This document shows, one piece after another, positions 27,493-37,948 of a DNA stretch of 64,000 bases. Source of the DNA: Alphaproteobacteria bacterium LSUCC0684 (lineage in GTDB: Bacteria > Pseudomonadota > Alphaproteobacteria > Puniceispirillales > UBA1172); contig CP166130.1 of assembly GCA_041228335.1 (NCBI GenBank), positions 1,822,638 through 1,886,637 on the forward strand. The letters are read 5' to 3'. Each line of letters begins with the position of its first letter. The stretch's first letter is position 1. The notes below the pieces were generated by a model that had not been told where the DNA came from, did not search any database, and was given only the letters and a program-made list of their open reading frames with translations. The translations under genes and the position numbers were made by a program.

Positions 27493-29931
27493 TCAGGCTT
27501 TCAGCCGCTCGTTTTCAGGGTCAAACGGGCTTTCAGGAATTATTTCCGCTTCATACCTTTTGCCGAGAATATCAATCTCAAACCGGGTGCCTTCCGCATC
27601 AAGGGCGGGCGGCACCATGGCCATGGCAAGCGATTTGCCGATCCGGAACCCGTAATTGCCGGATGTCGCCCGGCCGACCATCTCCCCATTGTGATAGATC
27701 GGGTTGCCGCCAATGGCATCGGCGTCATCAACACCCCTGACCTCAAGCGTCACGAGGCTGTTGGCAAAACCTTTCTGCTGCCAGGACACCAGATTATCCC
27801 GGCCGATGAAATCACCCTTGTTGGGATGAACAAAGCGTTCAAGATGGGATTCAAGGGCGGCGTATTCGATCGAAAGTTCGGTGCCGACCATGCGGTAGGA
27901 TTTTTCTATCCGCATGCAGTCCATGGCCCTGATGCCAAACGGCTTCAGCCCCAGATCACCCCCCGCTGCCATGAGGGTATCGAAAATATGATTCTGGCAC
28001 TCGATCGGGTGATGGAGCTCCCAGCCAAGCTCACCGACGAAATTGACCCGTGCGGCAAGGCTCGGGGCATGGCCGACATTGACCCATTGCGATGAAAGCC
28101 AGGGGAAGGCCTCGTTCGAGTAATCAAAGCGCGGCGATACCCGCTCCATCAGCGTCCTTGCCTTTGGCCCTGCCACCACCAGCACGCCCATGGAATTGGT
28201 CAGATTCTGGAATTGAACCGAACCGTCTTCGGGCATGTGCTTGCGGATCCAGTCATGGTCCACGCTCTGTAGCGCACCGGCGGAAACGACATAGAAGGAC
28301 TGGTCGTTTTCGCGGATGATGGTGAACTCGGAATGCACTCCGCCCGATGGCGCCAGCGCATGGCAGAGATTGACCCGGCCAACCTTTTTCGGCACGCGAT
28401 TGGCGATGAGATGGTCAAGGAAGGCTTCCGCGCCGGGGCCTGAAATGCGCGCCTTGGCAAAGGCGGACATATCGAGAAGGCCGACATTTTCGGTGGTGTT
28501 GCGGACTTCATTGCCGACATGTTCAAACCAGTTGGACCGCCGGAAGGACCAGTGATCTTCCCGGGCAACACCTTCGGGCGCAAACCAGTTGGCACGTTCC
28601 CAGCCGAATTTCTGCCCGAATACCGCGCCAAGATCCTTCAGCCGGTCATAAGAGGGTGCTGTCCGCAGCGGACGGGCGGCTTCACGCTCTTCATCCGGAT
28701 AATGGATGGTGAAGACATTGGCGTAAGCTTCCTCGTTCTTGGTGATGAGATAGCTTTCGGTGGCGTAGGAGCCGAAACGGCGCGGGTCCACCCCGGTCAT
28801 GTCGATGGTGGGCTCGCCTTCCACCATCCATTCCGCCAGCTGCCAGCCAGCACCGCCGGCGGCGGTCACGCCGAAGGAATGGCCCTCTGAAAGCCAGAAA
28901 TTGCGCAGGCCCGGCGCCGGACCGATGATCGGGTTGCCGTCCGGGGTATAGGCTATCGCCCCGTTATAGACACGTTTCACCCCGACCTCACCGAAAACCG
29001 GCACCCGCATCATCGCGCTTTCGATATGCTGTTCGATCCGCTCAAGATCTTCCTGGAAAAGTTCGTATTCGGAATCCTCGCTCGGCCCGTCGATGTAACA
29101 GGCAGGCGCGCCGCTTTCATAGGGGCCGAGGATCAGCCCGCCGGCTTCCTCGCGCAGGTACCAGCCGTTATCGCTGTCACGCAGAACCCCCATTTCCGGC
29201 TCACCCGCGGCGTGGCGTGCCTTGATCTCGGGGTGAGGTTCGGTGACGATATACTGGTGCTCAACCGGAATGACCGGCACATTGAGCCCCACCATGGCGC
29301 CGGTCTTGCGGGCGAAATTGCCGGTGCAGGAGACAATATGCTCACAGGTCACCGTGCCCTTGTCGGTGACGACTTCCCACTCACCGGATGGTGTCTGGTT
29401 GATGGCGGTCACGGTGGTGTTACGGTAGATCGTGGCGCCGCGATCCCGGGCTCCTTTTGCCATGGCCTGGGTCAGATCCGCCGGCTGGATATATCCATCG
29501 CCGGGATGCTGGATCGCGCCAAGAAGGCCTTCGGTGTTGCAGAGGGGCCAGACTTCCTTGACCTGATCAGGCGTGAGCCGCCTGACCTCAACCCCGATCG
29601 TATCAGCCACCCCGGCATATTGCATATATTCGTCCCACCGGTCGGGGGTGGAGGCAAGACGGATATTGCTGACATTGCGGAAGCCGACATTCATGCCGGT
29701 CTCTTTTTCCAGTTCCTGATAGAACCTGACCGAATACTTATGCACCTGACCGACGGAATAGGACATGTTGAACAAGGGCAACAGACCGGCCGCATGCCAG
29801 GTCGAGCCTGATGTCAATTCCTTGCGCTCAATGAGGATACTGTCCGTCCAGCCTTTCTTTGCCAGATGGTAGAGCATGGATACCCCGACGACACCGCCAC
29901 CGATCACAACAGCACGAGCCTGCGTTTTCAT
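27493..29931 (-). CDS. Dimethylglycine/sarcosine dehydrogenase-like flavoprotein with GcvT domain
   Basis: Protein of 812 residues. The N-terminal half is a DAO-type FAD domain (AVVIGGGVVGVSMLYHLAKKG; ELTSGSTWHAAGLLP, whose His corresponds to the covalent flavin site of DMGDH); the C-terminal half is a GcvT/aminomethyltransferase domain that takes the methyl group onto THF (VGELGWELHHPIECQ, GIRAMDCMRIEKSYRM). Dimethylglycine is the favoured substrate because soxBDAG already covers sarcosine. Start at ATG 29931 with GGGAG upstream; the frame can also be read from a TTG one codon earlier. Probably co-transcribed with the mttB-like gene. Confidence 0.87.
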   Translation of the reverse strand: MKTQARAVVIGGGVVGVSMLYHLAKKGWTDSILIERKELTSGSTWHAAGLLPLFNMSYSVGQVHKYSVRFYQELEKETGMNVGFRNVSNIRLASTPDRWDEYMQYAGVADTIGVEVRRLTPDQVKEVWPLCNTEGLLGAIQHPGDGYIQPADLTQAMAKGARDRGATIYRNTTVTAINQTPSGEWEVVTDKGTVTCEHIVSCTGNFARKTGAMVGLNVPVIPVEHQYIVTEPHPEIKARHAAGEPEMGVLRDSDNGWYLREEAGGLILGPYESGAPACYIDGPSEDSEYELFQEDLERIEQHIESAMMRVPVFGEVGVKRVYNGAIAYTPDGNPIIGPAPGLRNFWLSEGHSFGVTAAGGAGWQLAEWMVEGEPTIDMTGVDPRRFGSYATESYLITKNEEAYANVFTIHYPDEEREAARPLRTAPSYDRLKDLGAVFGQKFGWERANWFAPEGVAREDHWSFRRSNWFEHVGNEVRNTTENVGLLDMSAFAKARISGPGAEAFLDHLIANRVPKKVGRVNLCHALAPSGGVHSEFTIIRENDQSFYVVSAGALQSVDHDWIRKHMPEDGSVQFQNLTNSMGVLVVAGPKARTLMERVSPRFDYSNEAFPWLSSQWVNVGHAPSLAARVNFVGELGWELHHPIECQNHIFDTLMAAGGDLGLKPFGIRAMDCMRIEKSYRMVGTELSIEYAALESHLERFVHPNKGDFIGRDNLVSWQQKGFANSLVTLEVRGVDDADAIGGNPIYHNGEMVGRATSGNYGFRIGKSLAMAMVPPALDAEGTRFEIDILGKRYEAEIIPESPFDPENERLKA

Positions 29932-30143
29932 CAATCATCTCCCTGATGCCAAAACATGGCCGTGGAACCCCACAGCGAATATATCTGAATTGAGCCTATT
30001 TTATAAATTTCAGGCCTTAAAAAGCGTCCATCAAGCGACCAAATCCGGCCTAAAAAAGCATCACCCGCCTGCCGATTGCCGACATTCCGGACCATTTGAC
30101 CAGAGAGATGGCGTTGGGCGGCCAGGTCCCGGTCAACCTTCCT

Positions 30144-30731
30144 TCAGGGATAGAGGCGCGCCGAGGTCCAGCCATCGCCTTCTTTCAGCATCCGGAAACG
30201 GTCATGCAGCCTTGATTCCCCATCCATCCAGAACTCGAATTCATGGGGGGTCAGCCTGTACCCGCCCCAATAGGGCGGCCGCGGCGGGGCCTCAGGATAG
30301 GTGTTGCCGAATTCCTCAACACGGCCCGCAAGCACCTCCCGGCTTTCAAGGGGTTTTGACTGATCCGATGCCCATGCCCCGATGCGGCTGCCATAGGGGC
30401 GCGAATGGTAATATTCATCCGAAAGCGCCTCTTGAAGACGGCTGACCGCACCCACCAGCCTGATCTGCCGGCGCAGGGATTTCCAGTGAAAACACATCGC
30501 CGCCTTGCCGGTTGCGTCAAGCTCTCCAGCCTTGCGGCTGGTATAATTGGTATAGAAATGGACCGAATGATCATCACGGCCCTTCATCAGCACCATCCGC
30601 ACCGAGGGCCAGCCCTTATCGGAAACCGACGCCAGCGCCACGGCGTTCGCATCATTCGCCTCGGATGCTTCGGCATCCTTCATCCAGCTGTCCAGGAGCT
30701 CAAAGGGGTTTTTTCCGCTTGGGTCGAACAT
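30144..30731 (-). CDS. pdxH: Pyridoxamine 5'-phosphate oxidase
   Basis: FMN enzyme that makes pyridoxal 5'-phosphate from PNP or PMP. The 195-residue protein has the family signatures SVRMVLMKGRDDHSVHFYTN, KAAMCFHWKSLRRQIRLVG, and the C-terminal PPYWGGYRLTPHEFEFW and RLHDRF. The neighbouring amine-oxidising enzymes do not need PLP, so the position is probably just the alphaproteobacterial pdxH-fabI-aroC context. Confidence 0.96.
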   Translation of the reverse strand: MFDPSGKNPFELLDSWMKDAEASEANDANAVALASVSDKGWPSVRMVLMKGRDDHSVHFYTNYTSRKAGELDATGKAAMCFHWKSLRRQIRLVGAVSRLQEALSDEYYHSRPYGSRIGAWASDQSKPLESREVLAGRVEEFGNTYPEAPPRPPYWGGYRLTPHEFEFWMDGESRLHDRFRMLKEGDGWTSARLYP

Positions 30732-30945
30732 GATACTGCCTCTCTTCTTCCTCTTATATACATAATAGCCGAAGATCAGGATAGCACCATCGGTTCCGGC
30801 TTTCCTGAAATGGCAAAAGGACGCAAGGCAACCGCTTGACGCGACAAAGATGCCTTAAACCTATCCTTAAGGATATTGTCTTATGATTGCCATAATCCCC
30901 GGACATAATGCATAATAAAGATGGCTTCTAACAGTGGAGAAAACC

Positions 30946-31491
30946 ATGCGACGGACACTTGCTGCAATGACTTGCGCCATGCTTTGCTTGCCCGGCATTG
31001 CCGCGGCAAACCAGACAACCGTGACCACGGTTGTCGGATATGTTGACAGTGTTGAGGTGCTGACCTCTTCTTATATCCGCAAAACCCCGGCCGAAGAAAA
31101 GGTCTGCGGGGTTGAAGAGGTGCCGATCTATGCCGGCCAGGAAGAAGATAGCGGCATTGGCGGGCTCATCATCGGCGGGCTGATCGGCTCGGCGGTGGGG
31201 AATGCTGCCAGCGACAAGGATGGGGCTGGCACCTTCGGTGCCGTAACCGGGGCGCTGATCGGCCATGATCAGGCCAAAAAGAACTCCAAGAAGGGAAAGA
31301 TCGTCGGCTATAAACAGCAGGACGTCTGTACCATCCGCCAGGTTGTCCGTGAAGAACGGATCGAAGAGATCAGCGGCTACCGGCTGAAGATCAGCGTCGA
31401 TGGCGAACATCTGACCCTGAAAAGCAGCCGCAGCTACAACGCCGGCGACAGCATCAGCATTCGCAAGCAGACCACCTATTCGATCAACTAG
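30946..31491 (+). CDS. Exported glycine-zipper protein, function unknown
   Basis: Protein of 181 residues with a signal peptide (MRRTLAAMTCAMLCLPGIAAA) and a glycine zipper at about residues 67-105 (GIGGLIIGGLIGSAVGNAA, then GTFGAVTGALIGHDQAKK), the type seen in the outer-membrane 17-kDa/SlyB-like 2TM group. Two cysteines (EKVCGVE, QDVCTIR) bracket the zipper and may pair. The C-terminus is a beta-rich domain. I start at ATG 30946 with GGAG upstream; a GTG at 30934 is in frame. Role unknown, perhaps envelope integrity. Confidence 0.78.
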   Translation: MRRTLAAMTCAMLCLPGIAAANQTTVTTVVGYVDSVEVLTSSYIRKTPAEEKVCGVEEVPIYAGQEEDSGIGGLIIGGLIGSAVGNAASDKDGAGTFGAVTGALIGHDQAKKNSKKGKIVGYKQQDVCTIRQVVREERIEEISGYRLKISVDGEHLTLKSSRSYNAGDSISIRKQTTYSIN

Positions 31492-31513
31492 AATAGGGGG
31501 GGAAAGCTGACCC

Positions 31514-31542
31514 TTGCTGACACCGCCGGGGCGGTGTAGATT
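31514..31542 (+). promoter_or_regulatory. fabI: Candidate fabI promoter with an operator-like palindrome in its spacer
   Basis: TTGCTG (31514-31519) and TAGATT (31537-31542) are spaced 17 bp. The spacer is filled by ACACCGCC-GG-GGCGGTGT (31520-31537), a perfect inverted repeat with 8-bp arms. A protein bound there would block RNA polymerase. It could alternatively be a weak terminator for the upstream gene, since the following bases are only mildly T-rich. Confidence 0.5.
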
Positions 31543-31592
31543 GATTTTGTGAAATTATCGATACATCGTCACGATGGATTTTTGAGGGCGAC

Positions 31593-32405
<813 letters not shown>

Positions 32406-32408
32406 ATC

Positions 32409-33506
32409 ATGGCAGATAACAGTTTCGGCACGCTTTTCCGCATTACGACATTCGGGGAAAGCCACGGCCCGGCCATCGGCTGTATCGTTGACGGGGTGCC
32501 GCCGCAAATCCCGCTGGATGAAACCGATATCCAGCCTTTCCTTGATCGCCGCAAGCCCGGCACTTCCCGTTTCGTCACCCAGCGCAAAGAGGCCGATCAG
32601 GTCCGGATTCTCTCCGGCGTGTTCGAAGGCGCAACCACCGGCACGCCGATCATGCTCATGATCGAGAATACCGACCAGCGCTCCAGGGATTATGGCGAGA
32701 TTGCCAACACCTACCGGCCCGGCCATGCCGATTACACCTATATCGCCAAATACGGCATCCGTGATTATCGCGGCGGCGGCCGCTCTTCGGCCCGGGAAAC
32801 CGCCTCACGGGTTGCCGCGGGCGCTCTTGCACGCAAGATCCTCGCGCTTAAACTCGGCAGCGGGTTCAGGATCAACGGCGCGGTGGTGAAAATCGGCCCG
32901 CATGAGATTAATCGCGCCAACTGGTCCTGGGATGAATGCAGCCGCAACCCCTTTTTCTCCCCTGATCCCGAGATTGTTCCGGTATGGGAGAATTTCCTTG
33001 ATAAAACGCGCAAATCAGGATCATCGGCCGGCGCGGTCATCGAAGTGGTTGCTGATGGTGTTCCGGCCGGGCTCGGGGGGCCTGTCTACAACAAACTTGA
33101 TGCCGAACTCGCTTCTGCCATGATGTCGATCAACGCCGTCAAGGGGGTGGAGATCGGCAGCGGATTTGACCTCGCCCATATCCCCGGGACGGAAGCCGGC
33201 GACGAGATGCGACTCAATGACGATGGCCGGCCGGTGTTTTCCTCAAATCATGCGGGCGGCATCCTCGGCGGTATTTCAAGTGGCCAGCCGGTGATCTGCC
33301 GGTTTGTCGTCAAGCCCACAAGCTCGATCCTGACACCGCGCCAGACCATCACCGAAGATGGACGGGAAACCGATGTCGTGACCAAAGGTCGTCATGATCC
33401 TTGCGTCGGCATTCGCGCGGTGCCGATCGGCGAAGCGATGATGGCGATTGTTCTCCTCGATCAGCTGATGCGGCATGAGGCGCAATGCGGCCCGATCAGG
33501 GGCTGA
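32409..33506 (+). CDS. aroC: Chorismate synthase
   Basis: Final shikimate pathway enzyme, converting EPSP to chorismate with reduced FMN. The 365-residue protein shows the three family signatures: [19 protein letters not shown], the [22 protein letters not shown] block and [21 protein letters not shown] followed by [18 protein letters not shown]. With aroQ at 2577 this is the second shikimate gene of the window. Its last 11 bp overlap the convergent tlyA-like gene. Confidence 0.97.
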   Translation: MADNSFGTLFRITTFGESHGPAIGCIVDGVPPQIPLDETDIQPFLDRRKPGTSRFVTQRKEADQVRILSGVFEGATTGTPIMLMIENTDQRSRDYGEIANTYRPGHADYTYIAKYGIRDYRGGGRSSARETASRVAAGALARKILALKLGSGFRINGAVVKIGPHEINRANWSWDECSRNPFFSPDPEIVPVWENFLDKTRKSGSSAGAVIEVVADGVPAGLGGPVYNKLDAELASAMMSINAVKGVEIGSGFDLAHIPGTEAGDEMRLNDDGRPVFSSNHAGGILGGISSGQPVICRFVVKPTSSILTPRQTITEDGRETDVVTKGRHDPCVGIRAVPIGEAMMAIVLLDQLMRHEAQCGPIRG

Positions 33507-34245
33507 CCGCCACGATCACGAACTCCCTGTTGCCTTCGGGGCCGGTAATCGGCGAGGGGACAATCCCCCTCACCTGCCAGCCCATCTCTTGCTCCAGCCA
33601 GCCGGAAATATCATCCTGCACCGCCTGATGGAGGGCCGGATCACGAACAACACCGCCCTTGCCGACCTGGCCGCGGCCTACCTCGAACTGAGGCTTGATC
33701 AACGCCGCCAGCCACGCCCCGGGCCGCGCCAGCGCCATGCTGGCCGGAAGCACTTTCCTGAGGGAGATGAACGAGGCATCACAGACAATGATATCCGGTG
33801 CATGCGGGATGATTTCAGCGGTCAGGTGGCGGGCGTTGGTTTTCTCCAGCACCACCACCCGGTCATCCTGACGCAAGGACCAGTCCAGCTGGCCATGGCC
33901 GACATCGACCGCATAGACAAGCTCGGCGCCCTCACGAAGAAGCACATCGGTAAACCCGCCCGTGCTGGCCCCGACATCGATGGCAATGGCGCCGTTGGCG
34001 GTGAAATCGTCAAAATGTTCAAACGCCGCGGCCAGTTTCAGCCCGCCGCGGGAGACATAAGGATGATCCTTGCCTTTGAGGCGCAAGGGCGCGTTGTGAT
34101 CAATTCTGGTTCCGGGTTTGTCGAGCCGCCGGTCATCGCTGAGGACGAGTCCCGCCAGAATCATGGCCTGGGCCTTTTCACGACTGGGGGCAAGTCCGCG
34201 CTCCACCAACAGCACGTCAAGCCTCTCTTTGCGGTTGGGTTTCAC
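33496..34245 (-). CDS. tlyA: TlyA-family rRNA 2'-O-methyltransferase
   Basis: Protein of 249 residues: an N-terminal S4 RNA-binding domain ([20 protein letters not shown]) and an FtsJ-like methyltransferase domain with the SAM site [20 protein letters not shown]. TlyA enzymes methylate cytidine 2'-OH groups in rRNA; some members are called hemolysins in databases without good reason. It is downstream of dxs on the same strand (14 bp), the order seen widely in alphaproteobacteria, and convergent with aroC by 11 bp. Confidence 0.93.
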   Translation of the reverse strand: MKPNRKERLDVLLVERGLAPSREKAQAMILAGLVLSDDRRLDKPGTRIDHNAPLRLKGKDHPYVSRGGLKLAAAFEHFDDFTANGAIAIDVGASTGGFTDVLLREGAELVYAVDVGHGQLDWSLRQDDRVVVLEKTNARHLTAEIIPHAPDIIVCDASFISLRKVLPASMALARPGAWLAALIKPQFEVGRGQVGKGGVVRDPALHQAVQDDISGWLEQEMGWQVRGIVPSPITGPEGNREFVIVAVSP

Positions 34246-34259
34246 GCCTCGCCCATTGC

Positions 34260-36176
34260 TCAGCGCCGGGACAGGGCCGCCAGCTTTGTCTCGTCAAGCC
34301 CGAGCAGGGATGATGCCGCCGCCAGAATTCCGCCTGCATCGAGCCCCGCCTCTTTGAGCTGGCCGTCCTGGCTGTTGTGATCGATGAGCTTGTCCGGCAT
34401 CGTCAGCACGCGGACAGATTTGCCGCGGTCAAGCAGCCCTTCATTGGCCATAAACTGCATCACATGGGCGGCGAAACCACCCGCGCTCCCCTCTTCGATG
34501 AGGATGAGGCTGTCGTGATCGCGCAGCAGCCTTGTGATCAGATCGGTGTCAATCGGTTTGGCAAAACGGGCATCGGCCACGGTGATATTCACCCCGGCAT
34601 CGGCCAGAGTTTCGGCCGCCTCAAGCGCTGCCATCAACCGGGTGCCGAGCGACAGGACGGCGAGCCTTTCGCCTTCACGCACCACCCTTCCTTTGCCGAT
34701 TTCAAAAATTTCAGCCACGTCCGGGATCGGGCAGCCAATGCCTTCACCGCGGGGGTAGCGGAAGGCCGAAGGCGAATCGTCAATCACCGCAGCGGTAGCC
34801 ACGGCACGGCTCAACTCCGCTTCATCCGAAGGTGCCATCACCACCATGCCAGGCAGGCAGGACATATAGGCGATATCATAGGCCCCGGCATGGGTGGCGC
34901 CATCGGCACCGACAAGACCGGCGCGATCAATCGCAAACCGCACAGGCAGGCGCTGCAGGGCCACATCATGCACAACCTGATCATAGCCGCGTTGCAGAAA
35001 GGTCGAATAGATCGCGGTAAAGGGTTTCATGCCTTCGGTGGCAAGACCGGCGGCAAAGGTCACGGCGTGCTGCTCGGCAATGCCGACATCGAAACTCCGG
35101 CCGGGAAACCGTTCGGCAAATTTATCGATGCCGGTACCGGAAGGCATGGCGGCCGTCACCGCGACGATATCCGGGTCTTTTTCCGCTTCACGAATCAGCT
35201 GATTGGCGAACGCCGCGGTATAGCTGACCGCATTTGACACCGGTTTCTTCTGGGTGCCGGTGATGACGTCGAATTTCGGCACGGCGTGATATTTCTCCCC
35301 GCTTTCGCGGCCGAAGGGATGCCCTTTGCCCTTTTCGGTGACGACATGGAGCAGAACAGGCCCACGGTTCGGCCCGTCACGGAGATTTTTCAGGATCGGC
35401 ACCAGCTGGTCGAGATCATGTCCATCAACCGGCCCGATATAGAAAAAGCCAAGCTGGGAGAAAATCGTGCTGCTGCCGACAAGCCCCCGGGCCATTTCTT
35501 CAGCACGTTTGGCGGTGCGCTCGATCTCAGCCGGAAAGCGGCTTGCAACCTGCTTGGCCAGCTCGCGGATGGAATGGAACGGACGTGAGGAGATCAACTG
35601 GCTGAGATACGACGACAACGCCCCCACCGCCGGCGCAATCGACATGTCGTTGTCATTGAGGACCACGATCATCTTGGAATTCATCGCCCCGGCGTTGTTC
35701 ATGGCTTCATAGGCCATGCCGGCGCTCATGGCGCCATCGCCGATCACCGAGATGACATTGAAATCCTTGCCTTTCAGATCCCGCGCCACGGCCATGCCGA
35801 GGCCAGCGGAAATCGACGTCGAGGAATGCGCCGCACCAAACGGGTCATATTCCGACTCGTCGCGCTTGGTGAAACCCGAAAGGCCGCCAGGCTGACGCAA
35901 GCTCCGGATCCGGTCGCGACGGCCCGTCAGGATCTTATGGGGATAGGCCTGATGGCCGACATCCCAGATCACCTTGTCGGCAGGCGTGTTGAAGACATAA
36001 TGGAGCGCCACGGTCAGCTCGACAACGCCAAGACCCGCGCCGAGATGCCCGCCGGTACGCGAGACCGCATCGATGGTTTCTCCCCGGAGTTCCTGGGCCA
36101 GTGCCTTCAGGCTTTTCTCCGGCAGTTGACGCAACTGCTCCGGTACAACCACCTTGTCCAGTAACGGCGTTTTCAT
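34260..36176 (-). CDS. dxs: 1-deoxy-D-xylulose-5-phosphate synthase
   Basis: Thiamine-diphosphate enzyme that condenses pyruvate and glyceraldehyde 3-phosphate at the entry of the MEP isoprenoid pathway. It has 638 residues with the ThDP motif [35 protein letters not shown], and the C-terminal transketolase-type domain with the [20 protein letters not shown] stretch. It follows ispA (50 bp away) and precedes tlyA, so xseB-ispA-dxs-tlyA reads as one isoprenoid-centred operon. Confidence 0.97.
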   Translation of the reverse strand: MKTPLLDKVVVPEQLRQLPEKSLKALAQELRGETIDAVSRTGGHLGAGLGVVELTVALHYVFNTPADKVIWDVGHQAYPHKILTGRRDRIRSLRQPGGLSGFTKRDESEYDPFGAAHSSTSISAGLGMAVARDLKGKDFNVISVIGDGAMSAGMAYEAMNNAGAMNSKMIVVLNDNDMSIAPAVGALSSYLSQLISSRPFHSIRELAKQVASRFPAEIERTAKRAEEMARGLVGSSTIFSQLGFFYIGPVDGHDLDQLVPILKNLRDGPNRGPVLLHVVTEKGKGHPFGRESGEKYHAVPKFDVITGTQKKPVSNAVSYTAAFANQLIREAEKDPDIVAVTAAMPSGTGIDKFAERFPGRSFDVGIAEQHAVTFAAGLATEGMKPFTAIYSTFLQRGYDQVVHDVALQRLPVRFAIDRAGLVGADGATHAGAYDIAYMSCLPGMVVMAPSDEAELSRAVATAAVIDDSPSAFRYPRGEGIGCPIPDVAEIFEIGKGRVVREGERLAVLSLGTRLMAALEAAETLADAGVNITVADARFAKPIDTDLITRLLRDHDSLILIEEGSAGGFAAHVMQFMANEGLLDRGKSVRVLTMPDKLIDHNSQDGQLKEAGLDAGGILAAASSLLGLDETKLAALSRR

Positions 36177-36225
36177 CTTAAGCCCATGCCCCCTTTACGG
36201 TCATATCAGGCTGAATACCTTCACC

Positions 36226-37134
36226 CTAATATTCACGCCTTATTATAAAACTGGAAAGATCTAGCATATAGTCAAGCCATGGGCTAGTTTTCGTGACCGC
36301 TTTTGTCAAATGGTCTGCCGCTTCGGCAATGAGCCTTTCGGCCTCTTTTTCGGCTCCATCCATGCCGAGGATGGTGACATAGCTTGCCTTGCCAGCCTGA
36401 TCATCCTGTTGGGACGGCTTGCCGAGGGTTCCTGCTTCGGCCTTGCGATCAAGCAAGTCATCGGCGATCTGAAAGGCCAGACCGAGATTGTCCGCATAGG
36501 CATCAAGCGCCGCCAGCAGTTCTGGTGCGGCGCCGCCAACCCGCCCTCCCGAAACCGCCGCCGCCCTTATCAGCGCCCCGGTCTTGAGTGCCTGCATCGA
36601 GGTCGTCTCATCGAGACTGAACGGGCGCCTTTCCGCTTCAAGATCAAGCATCTGCCCGCCGGCCATCCCCCCTGCACCCGAAGCACGGGCAAGATCGGCA
36701 ACCAGCCCGGCACGGATATTGCCGTCGGCATGGGTCAGTGGGTCCGCCAGAAGATCAAACGCCAGTGTCTGCAGCGAATCACCGGCAAGGATGGCGGTCG
36801 CTTCATCAAACGCAATATGGCAGGACGGCTTGCCGCGGCGAGTAGCGGCATCATCCATCGCCGGGAGATCGTCATGGATCAGTGAATAGGCATGCAGGCA
36901 TTCATAGGCCGCCGCCACCCGGCAGGCGCCTTCATCTTCCGGCCTGCCCCGCGCCAGCCGTGCGGCACCAAGAACCAGCGCGGCACGGATTCGCTTGCCG
37001 CCACCCAGCACGGAATAGGCCATGGCCTCTATGAGTTTTGGCGCCGGACCTTTTTCAAGCTCGGCAAAAATCGACCGAAGCGTGGCCTCGGCGATATCTG
37101 CATCAGCCCGTATCTGCGCTGGAACAGGGGTCAC
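36226..37134 (-). CDS. ispA: Polyprenyl synthetase (farnesyl diphosphate synthase type)
   Basis: Short-chain prenyl transferase of 302 residues. The first Asp-rich motif is DDLPAMDDAATRRGKPSCH and the second is DDLLD in QIADDLLDRKAEAG; the GGGKRIRAAL region near the N-terminus also fits. By context with dxs and xseB it is most likely farnesyl diphosphate synthase, though chain length is inferred. The start codon is GTG at 37134, immediately after the xseB stop (TAA then GTG), indicating tight coupling. Confidence 0.94.
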   Translation of the reverse strand: MTPVPAQIRADADIAEATLRSIFAELEKGPAPKLIEAMAYSVLGGGKRIRAALVLGAARLARGRPEDEGACRVAAAYECLHAYSLIHDDLPAMDDAATRRGKPSCHIAFDEATAILAGDSLQTLAFDLLADPLTHADGNIRAGLVADLARASGAGGMAGGQMLDLEAERRPFSLDETTSMQALKTGALIRAAAVSGGRVGGAAPELLAALDAYADNLGLAFQIADDLLDRKAEAGTLGKPSQQDDQAGKASYVTILGMDGAEKEAERLIAEAADHLTKAVTKTSPWLDYMLDLSSFIIRREY

Positions 37135-37389
37135 TTATGCATCACCACCCGGGAAAGGTTCAACACCTTCGGGGAGAGATGATCCCGCAGTTTTGGAAGA
37201 CCTGATCTGTTCGACTTTGAGCCGTGCTTCATCCAGGCGCTGCTGGCAATGCTGCCTGAGCCGGGCCCCACGTTCGTAAGCACTGACCGCATCATCGAGC
37301 AAAATCTCACCACGCTCCAGACGATCGACAATCTGTTCAAGTTCTTTGAGAGCGTCTTCGAAACTCATTTTGTCTGGCGAAGTGGTCAT
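37135..37389 (-). CDS. xseB: Exodeoxyribonuclease VII small subunit
   Basis: The 84-residue protein has the diagnostic FEDALKELEQIVDRLERGE and YERGARLRQHCQQRLDEA helices that form the XseB coiled coil around XseA. The large subunit gene is not in the window. It is the first gene of xseB-ispA-dxs-tlyA and abuts ispA with no spacing. A short Ser/Gly/Pro tail follows the helices. Confidence 0.95.
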   Translation of the reverse strand: MTTSPDKMSFEDALKELEQIVDRLERGEILLDDAVSAYERGARLRQHCQQRLDEARLKVEQIRSSKTAGSSLPEGVEPFPGGDA

Positions 37390-37406
37390 CCTGTTCTCTT
37401 TTCAAT

Positions 37407-37871
37407 TCATTTACCACGAATAGTAGCGGCAATGGATTTGAGCAGTTCCGCGACCTTCTTTCGGGTACGCGCATCCTCGATCGAATAGTAGTTGCGCACA
37501 AGTTCCAGCGTCTCACGACGTGCCATCGGATCCCTGACCTTCGGGCCTGATTCGGCCTCACTTCCACCAAGGCTGACCCGGCGCGGGGATCTGGCTTTGG
37601 TCTCACTGGTCATCTCATCAAAGAAGAAACTGATATCAACATCAAGGATCTGGCTTATATCCCACAGGCGGGAAGCGCTGACACGGTTGGAGCCGCGCTC
37701 GTATTTCTGGACCTGCTGAAACGTGACGTTCAGCTCTTTGCCCAGCTGCTCCTGGCTCATCCCGAGCAGGGTACGACGCCGCCTGATACGCTGGCCTACA
37801 TGCACATCAACAGCGTTGTTGTTCGTAATCATGAAATTTCTGTCTGTGTTCAGGTTTTCGTTTTTGCTCAT
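37407..37871 (-). CDS. XRE-family transcriptional regulator (PraR/PhrR-like)
   Basis: Protein of 154 residues with one Cro/CI-type helix-turn-helix at about residues 24-80 (VGQRIRRRRTLLGMSQEQLG, then QQVQKYERGSNRVSASRLWD). The C-terminal tail is short, charged and ends in a helix with EDARTRKKVAELLKSIAAT. This architecture is a widespread single-domain regulator of alphaproteobacteria (PraR, PhrR and relatives, linked to stress or quorum responses); the regulon here is unknown. A GGAGGG ribosome site precedes the ATG. It is 17 bp before xseB. Confidence 0.86.
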   Translation of the reverse strand: MSKNENLNTDRNFMITNNNAVDVHVGQRIRRRRTLLGMSQEQLGKELNVTFQQVQKYERGSNRVSASRLWDISQILDVDISFFFDEMTSETKARSPRRVSLGGSEAESGPKVRDPMARRETLELVRNYYSIEDARTRKKVAELLKSIAATIRGK

Positions 37872-37948
37872 CCCTCCACCTCAGGAAAAGTAACAACACA
37901 ATTAGAGGTTGTTCTATTATGAAGGAAACTTGCAATAAATAGCAAGAA

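Noticed and set aside
29932-29934. TTG start one codon before the flavoprotein ATG
   Set aside because: ATG at 29931 has ideal spacing to GGGAG; the TTG adds only one residue.
29932-30143. Gene in the 212-bp gap between the flavoprotein gene and pdxH
   Set aside because: Only shadow frames are present. The gap is AT-rich next to the flavoprotein gene and may hold its promoter, but no confident hexamers were found.
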